Of a stretch of 14,464 bases of DNA, positions 1 through 6,558 are shown one piece after another. Within the stretch, counting starts at the first letter, position 1. Every line of letters begins with the position of its first letter. The notes beneath the pieces were generated by a model that saw nothing but the letters and a program-made list of their open reading frames with translations, searched no databases and had not been told where the DNA came from. Source of the DNA: Patescibacteria group bacterium (GTDB lineage: Bacteria; Patescibacteria; Microgenomatia; Levybacterales; UBA12049); assembly GCA_023379465.1 (NCBI GenBank), contig JAMCTM010000023.1:1-14464 (forward strand). The letters are read 5' to 3'. Made by a program: the position numbers and the translations under genes.

Positions 1-1216
1 AGATTTTTTCTAAAATAATAGGATTTGCCTGGTCGCAAAGGGTATCTCCTGTTCCGGTGTCCTTAAGTCCAACCAAGGCAACGATCTCTCCGGAGCGCGC
101 CTTATCTAATTCTTCTCTTTGATTGGCATGCATCAAAAGCACTCTGCCAACACGTTCCTGTTTGTTTTTAGTGCTGTTATAGATGTATGATCCGGCAGAA
201 ACCGTGCCCGAATACACCCTAAAGTAAGTAAGTTTGCCGACATGCGGATCGTTCTGAATCTTAAAAGCCAGGCCGGAAAAAGATTCATTCGGCACTAATT
301 CTCTTTTCTCTTCCTGCTGTGTTTTTGGATTAATTCCCTTAACCTCTTTTAAATCCAAAGGCGAGGGAAGATAATCAACCACGGCATCCAAAAGCGGCTG
401 GACTCCTTTGTTTCTTAAAGATGAACCGGCGAAAATCGGAACCAGTTTATAGGCAATGACTGCTCTTCTTAAGGCGTCCTTGAGCTCTGCTGGACTCGGT
501 TTTTCGCCATTTAAGTATTTTTCAAGTAAGGCATCGTCGGTCTCGGCGATCTTTTCAACCAGTTTATTTCTATATTCCTCCACTGTCTCCTTCATGTCCG
601 GGGGAATATCATCTGTTACATTAAACTTTGCCCCAAGCTCCTCCCCTGTCCAGATATAGGATTTCATGCTCAAAAGATCAAAAATGCCCTTGAATTCCTG
701 TTCTCTGCCTATAGGCAAAACCATAATCGCCGGGTTTGCGCCAAGCCTGTCTTCGATGCTTTTGACAGTGGCAAAAAAATCCGCTCCAAGCTTATCCATT
801 TTATTCACAAAACAGATTCTCGGCACTTTGTATTTATCCGCCTGCCGCCACACGGTTTCGGACTGGGACTGAACCCCTTCTTCAGCATCTAAAACAGTTA
901 TTCCGCCATCCAAAATTCTAAGAGATCTTTCCACCTCGGCTGTAAAATCAACGTGTCCCGGGGTATCTATGATATTTATTCTGTAGTCTTTCCAATAAGC
1001 GGTTGTTGCGGCGGAAACAATGGTTATGCCGCGTTTCCTCTCCTCTTCCATCCAATCCATAACGGTTGTTCCCTCGTCAATGTCGCCGATCTTGTACGTT
1101 CTGCCTGTATAATAAAGAATTCGCTCCGTTGTTGTGGTTTTACCGGCATCTATATGGGCGATGATACCGATATTTCTAATCCTGTCTAAATCCAGCACCG
1201 TATCCTTCACTGCCAT
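1..1216 (-). CDS. fusA: Elongation factor G (EF-G), 3' end beyond the window
   Basis: EF-G is the ribosomal GTPase that drives translocation after peptide bond formation and, with RRF, recycles ribosomes. About 405 N-terminal residues are visible, against roughly 690-700 in the family, so the rest lies beyond the left edge. The start ATG at 1216 gives [20 protein letters not shown], matching the usual EF-G N-terminus. G1 is AHIDAGKTT (residues 20-28), switch I contains RGIT (62-65), G3 is DTPGH (84-88) and G4 is NKMD (138-141). The G domain runs to about residue 280 ([10 protein letters not shown] near the G5 position), followed by the domain II beta barrel (SFSGLAFKI, ...LMHANQREE). There is no clear Shine-Dalgarno; the 10 bases before ATG are T-rich. 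It is the third str-operon gene but is separated from rpsG by an opposing gene, so it either has its own promoter (1259-1267) or is reached by readthrough antisense to that gene. Confidence 0.97.
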   Translation of the reverse strand, partial: MAVKDTVLDLDRIRNIGIIAHIDAGKTTTTERILYYTGRTYKIGDIDEGTTVMDWMEEERKRGITIVSAATTAYWKDYRINIIDTPGHVDFTAEVERSLRILDGGITVLDAEEGVQSQSETVWRQADKYKVPRICFVNKMDKLGADFFATVKSIEDRLGANPAIMVLPIGREQEFKGIFDLLSMKSYIWTGEELGAKFNVTDDIPPDMKETVEEYRNKLVEKIAETDDALLEKYLNGEKPSPAELKDALRRAVIAYKLVPIFAGSSLRNKGVQPLLDAVVDYLPSPLDLKEVKGINPKTQQEEKRELVPNESFSGLAFKIQNDPHVGKLTYFRVYSGTVSAGSYIYNSTKNKQERVGRVLLMHANQREELDKARSGEIVALVGLKDTGTGDTLCDQANPIILEKI

Positions 1217-1226
1217 AAATAAAAAC

Positions 1227-1249
1227 CAAATTGCTAAGGTTGCAATTTG
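1227..1249. repeat. Inverted repeat/hairpin in the fusA leader
   Basis: A perfect 8-base inverted repeat, CAAATTGC (1227-1234) and GCAATTTG (1242-1249), flanks a 7-base loop. On the minus strand the hairpin is followed by GGTTTTTATTT and then the fusA ATG, so it resembles a weak terminator or attenuator. It could also mask the start region or act as a DNA operator. The stem is AT-rich and its stability modest, so the function is uncertain. Confidence 0.45.
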
Positions 1250-1275
1250 ACTTTATTTAGTATACCATATTTTAT
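1247..1275 (+). promoter_or_regulatory. Candidate promoter for the cyclophilin gene
   Basis: TTGACT (1247-1252, 5 of 6 matches to the -35 consensus), a 17-base spacer and TTTTAT (1270-1275, 4 of 6) would start transcription near 1282, leaving a leader of about 9 bases before ATG 1291. The spacer contains the minus-strand fusA -10 box. An alternative is TTGCAA (1240-1245) with TACCAT (1263-1268), also 17 apart. Confidence 0.4.
1259..1267 (-). promoter_or_regulatory. Candidate extended -10 promoter for fusA
   Basis: Read on the minus strand the sequence is TGGTATACT: an extended -10 (TGn) followed by TATACT, 5 of 6 matches to consensus. No good -35 is seen at the expected distance, which extended -10 promoters tolerate. 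The predicted start near 1252 gives a leader of about 36 bases to the fusA ATG at 1216, containing the 1227-1249 hairpin. Confidence 0.5.
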
Positions 1276-1278
1276 GGT
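1264..1278. repeat. Operator-like inverted repeat ACCATA-TTT-TATGGT
   Basis: Perfect 6-base arms at 1264-1269 and 1273-1278 around three T bases. It covers the upstream edge of the fusA extended -10 and the candidate -10 of the cyclophilin gene, so a bound regulator could affect both. In AT-rich intergenic DNA a repeat of this size can occur by chance. Confidence 0.3.
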
Positions 1279-1290
1279 CTTTTTACCAGA

Positions 1291-1869
1291 ATGAATAAAT
1301 TTATTATAGCCTTGGTTTTAATCGGACTGGGATTCTTTTATGTTTTGGTTCTAAACAGCCCCCGCCCCAGCCAAAAAACGAAAGAGGCTGTCAACCCGCC
1401 TTCTAAGATTAGAACCTCCATCTCTCCCGGTCCTTCTGCTATAAAAAATCTGCCGACCAAGGCAATTATCAAAACAGTTAAAGGCGATATAACCCTAAGA
1501 TTATTTCCTAAGGATGCCCCCGGAACAGTTGCAAATTTCGCCGAAAAAGCAAAGAGCGGCTTTTACGACAACCTGATCTTTCATAGGGTGGAGAACTGGG
1601 TTATCCAGGGGGGAGATCCAAACGGCAACGGCACCGGAGGAGGCCCAATGCCAACGGAGTTAAACAATAAACCGTTTGTCATCGGCTCTCTTGGCGTGGC
1701 GCGCGGAGGGAATATCAATATCTCTAACAATGCTCAATTTTTTATTACAAAAACCGATGCCTCCTGGCTTAACGGCAAGTACACAAATTTTGGGATTGTA
1801 ACAAGCGGTATGGATGTGGTAAATAAGATAAAAGTCGGAGATAAAATCTTAGGTATATCTGTCAATTAA
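1291..1869 (+). CDS. Membrane-anchored cyclophilin-type peptidyl-prolyl cis-trans isomerase
   Basis: This enzyme catalyses cis-trans isomerisation of X-Pro bonds, assisting protein folding. Residues 4-22 form a hydrophobic signal-anchor after MNK, followed by a Pro/Ser/Lys-rich linker (23-55), so the catalytic domain (about 56-192) probably acts outside the membrane. Cyclophilin marks are FHRV (97-100, catalytic Arg), QGGDPNGNGTGGG (106-118), NAQFFITKT (147-155) and the active-site Trp in SWLNGKYTNFG (158-168). Next to the catalytic Arg, ENWVIQGG stands where many family members have PGFMVQGG, so the usual Phe-Met pair is Trp-Val. At 192 residues it is a normal small single-domain form. There is no Shine-Dalgarno and the leader is short. 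It stops 5 bases from the convergent rpsG stop and starts 74 bases from the divergent fusA start, placing it inside the str operon on the opposite strand. The family is clear; the natural substrate is not. Confidence 0.93.
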   Translation: MNKFIIALVLIGLGFFYVLVLNSPRPSQKTKEAVNPPSKIRTSISPGPSAIKNLPTKAIIKTVKGDITLRLFPKDAPGTVANFAEKAKSGFYDNLIFHRVENWVIQGGDPNGNGTGGGPMPTELNNKPFVIGSLGVARGGNINISNNAQFFITKTDASWLNGKYTNFGIVTSGMDVVNKIKVGDKILGISVN

Positions 1870-1874
1870 AGATG

Positions 1875-2348
1875 CTACCATCTAAAGTGGGAAAATGCCC
1901 TGTTTGCCTCTGCCATTCTGTGCACGTTATCTCTTTTCTTTATTGCTTCCCCTTGATTTCTGCTTGCGTCCAGTAACTCCTCGGCCAGTTTTTCGGAAAA
2001 AGTATGAAACTGGCTGTTCGGTCTTTTCCTGGCAGCCTCTATAATCCAGCGTATAGCAAGTGTTGTTTTTCTTTCCCCTCTTACCTCCATTGGAACCTGA
2101 TAAGACGCCCCTCCAACCCTTCTGGCTTTGACCTCTTGTCTTGGTCCCACATTGTTAAGCGCCTTGTCAAATGCGGATATCGGGTCCTCATTTTTCTTTT
2201 TTATAATCTCGAATGTTTCGTAAAATACCTTCCGCGCGACCGATTTTTTTCCATCCTTCATCAGGGAATTTATAAACTTCGAAACCGAAATATTTTTATA
2301 TTCGGGGTCAGAATCTATCCTTCTCTTTTGTATCCTCTTATGTCTCAT
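1875..2348 (-). CDS. rpsG: 30S ribosomal protein S7 (uS7)
   Basis: S7 nucleates assembly of the 30S head by binding the 3' major domain of 16S rRNA and contacts E-site tRNA and mRNA at the exit channel. The 157-residue product matches the normal bacterial length. It begins MRHKRIQKRRIDSDPEYKN, and family blocks are clear throughout: SKFINSLMKDGKKSVARKVFY (about 23-43), the hairpin region VGPRQEVKARRVGGASYQVP (67-86), RWIIEAARKRP, and the C-terminal NVHRMAEANRAFSHFRW. The start ATG lies 5 bases beyond the rpsL stop, so translation is probably coupled. The stop is TAG. The next gene on this strand, fusA, is interrupted by a convergent gene ending 5 bases away, which leaves no room for a terminator. 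In E. coli S7 represses its own operon; nothing here shows that directly. Confidence 0.98.
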   Translation of the reverse strand: MRHKRIQKRRIDSDPEYKNISVSKFINSLMKDGKKSVARKVFYETFEIIKKKNEDPISAFDKALNNVGPRQEVKARRVGGASYQVPMEVRGERKTTLAIRWIIEAARKRPNSQFHTFSEKLAEELLDASRNQGEAIKKRDNVHRMAEANRAFSHFRW

Positions 2349-2353
2349 ATCTA

Positions 2354-2800
2354 TTATGCCGCAACCCCTGCCGATGGCGAGGCTTTAGCGCCGGTCTCTT
2401 TTTTTGTGCCATATTTACTTCTGGAACTTTTCCTTCCCTCAACCCCTGCTAAATCGAATTTTCCTCTTACGATATGATATTTTACCCCGGAAAGATCCTT
2501 TACCCTACCGCCCCTCACCAACACAATGCCATGCTCCGCCAGTGAATGACCAATCCCTTGAATATAGGCTGTTACCTCTGTTCTGTTGGAAAGTTTAACC
2601 CTGGCTACCTTCCTAAGAGCAGAGTTAGGTTTTCTGGGGGTCATTGTTTTAACAAGGGTTACAACGCCTCTTTTTTGAGGAGAAACCAGGTTCTTATAAA
2701 TCCTGTCCTTTGCGTTAAAAGTGCGCCTCAGCGCTGTTGAGCGAAACTTCTTAATCTTTTTCTTTCTTCCTTTTCTTGTTAGCTGCGATAATGTTGGCAT
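2354..2800 (-). CDS. rpsL: 30S ribosomal protein S12 (uS12), with insertion and C-terminal tail
   Basis: S12 lies at the 30S decoding centre and controls tRNA selection accuracy. The start ATG at 2800 gives [15 protein letters not shown], the normal S12 N-terminus, and follows a GAAGGAAG ribosome-binding site; an open frame extends 10 codons upstream but lacks family support. The product has 148 residues against about 124 usually. The extra length is about 13 residues inserted around residues 25-40 ([16 protein letters not shown]) before PQKRGV, and a Lys/Ala/Ser tail after SRSKYG. Loops TPRKPNS (54-60) and GGRVKDLSG (97-105) surround the decoding site. By alignment with E. coli, Lys42 is replaced by Arg56 and Pro90 by Ser104, while Lys87 (Lys101) and the RimO-target Asp88 (Asp102) are kept. 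It is read after rpoC and tightly coupled to rpsG. Confidence 0.98.
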   Translation of the reverse strand: MPTLSQLTRKGRKKKIKKFRSTALRRTFNAKDRIYKNLVSPQKRGVVTLVKTMTPRKPNSALRKVARVKLSNRTEVTAYIQGIGHSLAEHGIVLVRGGRVKDLSGVKYHIVRGKFDLAGVEGRKSSRSKYGTKKETGAKASPSAGVAA

Positions 2801-2805
2801 ATAAA

Positions 2806-2813
2806 CTTCCTTC
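2806..2813 (-). promoter_or_regulatory. rpsL ribosome-binding site GAAGGAAG
   Basis: On the minus strand GAAGGAAG lies 5 bases before the ATG at 2800. It is the only convincing Shine-Dalgarno at any gene start in this window, and it decides the rpsL start in favour of MPTLSQ over the upstream in-frame codon. Confidence 0.75.
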
Positions 2814-2846
2814 AGTCGTAATAATACCAATTCGGGATTGCCGTAT

Positions 2847-2876
2847 ATTATACCTCCTGAGGGCTACCTCCTTCAA
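2847..2876 (-). promoter_or_regulatory. Candidate internal promoter for rpsL-rpsG, overlapping the rpoC stop
   Basis: On the minus strand TTGAAG (2876-2871, 4 of 6 matches), an 18-base spacer and a perfect TATAAT (2852-2847). The rpoC stop codon TAA lies within the -10 box. The predicted start near 2840 leaves about 40 bases to the rpsL ATG, with its Shine-Dalgarno in place. This would let ribosomal protein genes be transcribed independently of rpoBC. It is sequence-based only. Confidence 0.5.
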
Positions 2877-5800
2877 CAGGAATGAGTCTGCCGATAATAA
2901 CATTTTCTTTAAGCCCGATAAGATTATCTTCTTCTCCTTTAAGAGCCGCTTCTGTTAGAACCTTGGTTGTTTCCTGAAACGACGAAGCGGAGAGCCACGA
3001 ATCGGAAAAAAGCGCCGCCTTGGTAATGCCTACTATTGTCTGTCTTGCCGTTGCCGGTTCTCCTCCCTGAGATAGTATTTCTTTATTGATTGTTTCAAAC
3101 TTAGTTTTGGTAATGAAGTCCCCCGGAACCAAAGATGTGTCGCCGATTGTCTCAACAATAACCTTATCAGACATTTTTCTAAGAATCACCTCGAAATGTT
3201 TATCATTAATGCCTATTCCCTGGGATTCGTATACCTTTTGGGCTTCTTTTATAATATACTCTTGCGCCGATAGCAAACCCTTTATCTTTAATGTCTCTTT
3301 AGGATCTATATAACCCTCCGCAAAGGATTCTCCGGAGACTATCTCATCCCCATCTTTAACCTTGAGTGTTGCGGCAAGAGGAACAAAATATTCTCTTTCT
3401 TCAACCGGTTTTATTTTTGTGCTTTTTATTCTTATCTTATATCCATCCTCTGTCATCTCTATGTTGACTTTGCCCGAAATCTCCGATATTGGAGAAAAAT
3501 TCTTTGGGGTGCGCATTTCAAATAATTCCTCCACCCTTGGCAAACCCTGGGTAACATCCGACATGACAACCCCGCCGAAATGCCTAACCCTCATGGTAAG
3601 CTGAGTACCGGGCTCTCCTATGCTTTGGGCCGCTATTACCCCGATCGGAACTCCTGCTTCGACCCTTTTTCTGGTTGAAAAATCCCATCCGTAACACATC
3701 GCGCATACGCCATAAGACAACGCACAAGTCATCGGAGAACGGACAACAATCTCTTCTATATCGCTTTGGGCAATCTCCCGAGCCTTCTCCTGGGTAATTT
3801 CCTCGTTTTTCTTAAGGGAGAGCTTTTTGTTTTTCTTGGAATAAACCTCTTTTGCGCTAACCCTGCCTATAATTCTATCGGCAAAACCGGCGGATCTGTC
3901 TTTATCCTCTTTTAGAATAATTATGCCCTCTGCTGTACCGCAATCATCGGAAACAACAATGACATCGTGCGAAGAATCAACGAGACGCCGTGTAAGATAA
4001 CCCGCGTTGGCTGTTTTCAGGGCAGAATCCGTAAGACCTTTCCTGGAGCCTCGGGCTGATGCAACATATTCAAAGATTGAAAGTCCTTCGCGGAAATTGG
4101 ATTTTATAGGCAATTCGACTATATTGCCTAGGGGATCCAAAAGAAGTCCCCTCATGGCGGATAACTGCTTAAGCTGTTCTTTTCCCGCCCTGGCGCCTTC
4201 GGAATTGATAATGGTCCGTATTGCGTTTCCTTCTCCAATCTTATTCCAGGTGAAATCTGCTATCATATCTGTTGTTTCAAGCCAAACATTGTTGGACAAT
4301 CTCTTTTTTTCATCTAAGGTAATAAGCCCTTGCTGATATTCATTTTCTATCTCAGAGACCTTCTGATCTGCTTTTTCGATTAATTCATTTTTATTTTCTA
4401 TAATCTTGTTATCAAATACCGAAACACTTATGCCGGAAATGGTCGCGGCGTAAAATCCTAAAGACTTGATGTTATCTATAATCGAAACAACCTCTGGGTA
4501 TGAACACAAGCTAAGGGCTTTTGTTATGATGTTTTTTATCGTGGACGCTTTAACGGATTCGTTTATAAATCCAATCGCCTCCGGCAGTTTTTCATTAAAG
4601 ATAAGTCTGCCGCAGGTTGTCTCTACAATCTCGCCTTTAACCCCTGTTTTTATTTTTTCTCTGAGCCCCACCTCTTTAAAGTGATAAGCAAGAAGCGCTT
4701 CCTCTATGTTATTGAAAACCGGTATATTTTCCTTGGTTAACGAATTATCAATATCTGTTAAATAATATGTGCCAAGAGCCATTTCCTTATTGGGAAGTGT
4801 GATAGGCGTTCCGTCGGCCGGCTTTAAGAGATTATGATCCGGCATCATGAGATTTACCGCTTCCTCTTGGGCTTTTGCCGACAAGGGGATATGAACTGCC
4901 ATCTGGTCGCCGTCAAAATCGGCATTATAGCCTACGCAAACGCATGGATGAAGAGAAATAGCCGAGCCTTCTGTTAAAATTGGGTAGAATGCCTGGATGC
5001 CCAGCTTATGCAGGGTTGGCGCCCGATTAAGAAGAACAGGATGCTTGCGGGTTATCTCCTCAAGAATATCAAAAACCTCAGGCGGTCTTTTCTCAATAAA
5101 CCGTTTTGCGGATTTAATATTTGGAGCAAAACCCCGAACGATAATTTCCCTTAAAACAAAGGGTTTAAACATTTCAAGTGCCATTTCTTTTGGCAGCCCG
5201 CATTCGTAAAGGCTAAGTTGAGGACCAACCACGATAACCGACCGTCCTGAATAATCCACTCTTTTGCCAAGCAAGTTTTGTCTGAATCTACCTTGTTTTC
5301 CCCGCAGCATGTCGGAAAGAGAACGAAGCGACGCGCCCATAACCTGATTGCCCCTTTGGGAAGAATCAATAAGTGCGTCCACCGACTCCTGAAGCATTCT
5401 TTTTTCATTGCGGAGGATTATTTCAGGCGCTCCCAAAAGCATAAGATGCTTTAGTCTGTTATTGCGGTTAATAACCCTTCTGTACAAATCGTTCAGGTCC
5501 GATGTCGCAAAACGACCCCCCGCAAGCTGAACCATAGGACGCAGATCAGGCGGAATAACCGGCAAAACATTCATAATCATTGATTGGGGGGTTATGTTGG
5601 CTTTTCTCATTGATTCAATAAGCCTTAACCGTCTGACAATCTTTAGATATTTCGCTCCTTGCGACCTTGAGGCTTCTTTTCGCAAAGACACGATTAAAGA
5701 ATTAAGATCGAGCTTTTTCAAAACATCTAAAAGGGCCTGGGCGCCTGTTTCGATAGAAAAGAATAAAGGAATATCATATTCCAAAAGCTTAAAATATTCA

Positions 5801-6558
5801 TCTTCCGATAACGCGCTTCCCACTTTTAAACCTTTCAAAATTTTGGATAGGACATCCGATATCTCGCTTATTGTCTTTTTATTTGCCTCAAACTTCTCTT
5901 CCAAAGAAGCTCTTTTCTGTCTCTCGAGCAAGCCCATTTCCTCTGCCGCGAATTCCTTTTGCTCAATGGGGGCTTTTATTTTTTTGGCCTGAGACTTCTT
6001 ATCCTTTATATCCTCCGAAACCGATTTCAGATCCGACTTAAATCTTTCTTCCTCTGCCTTTAATCTTTTTTCAATAGTTTTGGCCAAGGCCTCAAGGGCA
6101 TCGTCTTTTTTCTTTTCATCAACATCGGTAACCAAATAAGAAGCATAATAAACAACCGATTCCAGATTTTTTTGGTCCGACCAAAGAATCAGGGATAAAG
6201 GAGAAGACGAACCTTTAAAAAACCAAACATGCGCTACCGAGGAAGAGAGATTAATATGTCCCATCCTCTCCCGTCTTACGCGCGAAAGGGTAACCTCGAC
6301 CTGGCATTTATCGCAAACTATACCCTTATATCGGATGCGCTTGTATTTGCCGCAGTAACATTCCCAGTCTTTGGTCGGACCAAAAATGCGTTCGTCGAAT
6401 AAACCATCCTTTTCGGGGCGGAGGGTTCTGTAGTTTATTGTTTCCGGCTTGGTTACTTCCCCATACGACCAGGAAAGAATATCCTCTTTTCCGGCAAGTA
6501 AAATCCTAAGCGATTTAAAATCAACAATTGTCGGGTCTTTAAGTTTTTTGTTATTCAT
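2848..6558 (-). CDS. rpoC: DNA-directed RNA polymerase subunit beta'
   Basis: Beta' forms half of the RNA polymerase active cleft. The chosen start, ATG at 6558 ([19 protein letters not shown], 1236 residues), overlaps the rpoB stop by 8 bases; the frame is open for 28 codons upstream, but those lie inside rpoB. Domains in order: zinc ribbon with Cys67, 69, 82 and 85; a Lys/Glu-rich insertion (about 148-245); catalytic NADFDGD with Asp547, 549 and 551 holding Mg2+; bridge helix region ([20 protein letters not shown], about 834-853); second zinc site with Cys873, 945, 952 and 955; trigger loop [16 protein letters not shown], with the catalytic His at 993; and the C-terminal [20 protein letters not shown] block. 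The trigger helix reads Val-Arg-His where most bacteria have Thr-Phe-His. The RNA polymerase assignment is certain; the N-terminal insertion is lineage-specific and of unknown role. Confidence 0.98.
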   Translation of the reverse strand: MNNKKLKDPTIVDFKSLRILLAGKEDILSWSYGEVTKPETINYRTLRPEKDGLFDERIFGPTKDWECYCGKYKRIRYKGIVCDKCQVEVTLSRVRRERMGHINLSSSVAHVWFFKGSSSPLSLILWSDQKNLESVVYYASYLVTDVDEKKKDDALEALAKTIEKRLKAEEERFKSDLKSVSEDIKDKKSQAKKIKAPIEQKEFAAEEMGLLERQKRASLEEKFEANKKTISEISDVLSKILKGLKVGSALSEDEYFKLLEYDIPLFFSIETGAQALLDVLKKLDLNSLIVSLRKEASRSQGAKYLKIVRRLRLIESMRKANITPQSMIMNVLPVIPPDLRPMVQLAGGRFATSDLNDLYRRVINRNNRLKHLMLLGAPEIILRNEKRMLQESVDALIDSSQRGNQVMGASLRSLSDMLRGKQGRFRQNLLGKRVDYSGRSVIVVGPQLSLYECGLPKEMALEMFKPFVLREIIVRGFAPNIKSAKRFIEKRPPEVFDILEEITRKHPVLLNRAPTLHKLGIQAFYPILTEGSAISLHPCVCVGYNADFDGDQMAVHIPLSAKAQEEAVNLMMPDHNLLKPADGTPITLPNKEMALGTYYLTDIDNSLTKENIPVFNNIEEALLAYHFKEVGLREKIKTGVKGEIVETTCGRLIFNEKLPEAIGFINESVKASTIKNIITKALSLCSYPEVVSIIDNIKSLGFYAATISGISVSVFDNKIIENKNELIEKADQKVSEIENEYQQGLITLDEKKRLSNNVWLETTDMIADFTWNKIGEGNAIRTIINSEGARAGKEQLKQLSAMRGLLLDPLGNIVELPIKSNFREGLSIFEYVASARGSRKGLTDSALKTANAGYLTRRLVDSSHDVIVVSDDCGTAEGIIILKEDKDRSAGFADRIIGRVSAKEVYSKKNKKLSLKKNEEITQEKAREIAQSDIEEIVVRSPMTCALSYGVCAMCYGWDFSTRKRVEAGVPIGVIAAQSIGEPGTQLTMRVRHFGGVVMSDVTQGLPRVEELFEMRTPKNFSPISEISGKVNIEMTEDGYKIRIKSTKIKPVEEREYFVPLAATLKVKDGDEIVSGESFAEGYIDPKETLKIKGLLSAQEYIIKEAQKVYESQGIGINDKHFEVILRKMSDKVIVETIGDTSLVPGDFITKTKFETINKEILSQGGEPATARQTIVGITKAALFSDSWLSASSFQETTKVLTEAALKGEEDNLIGLKENVIIGRLIPVEGGSPQEV

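Noticed and set aside
2004..2477. A 157-codon plus-strand frame opposite rpsG and the end of rpsL.
   Set aside because: It is exactly antisense to two universally conserved ribosomal protein genes and shows no recognisable family.
2801..2830. Upstream extension of rpsL by 10 codons.
   Set aside because: It would include the Shine-Dalgarno as coding sequence, and the ATG at 2800 matches the family start.
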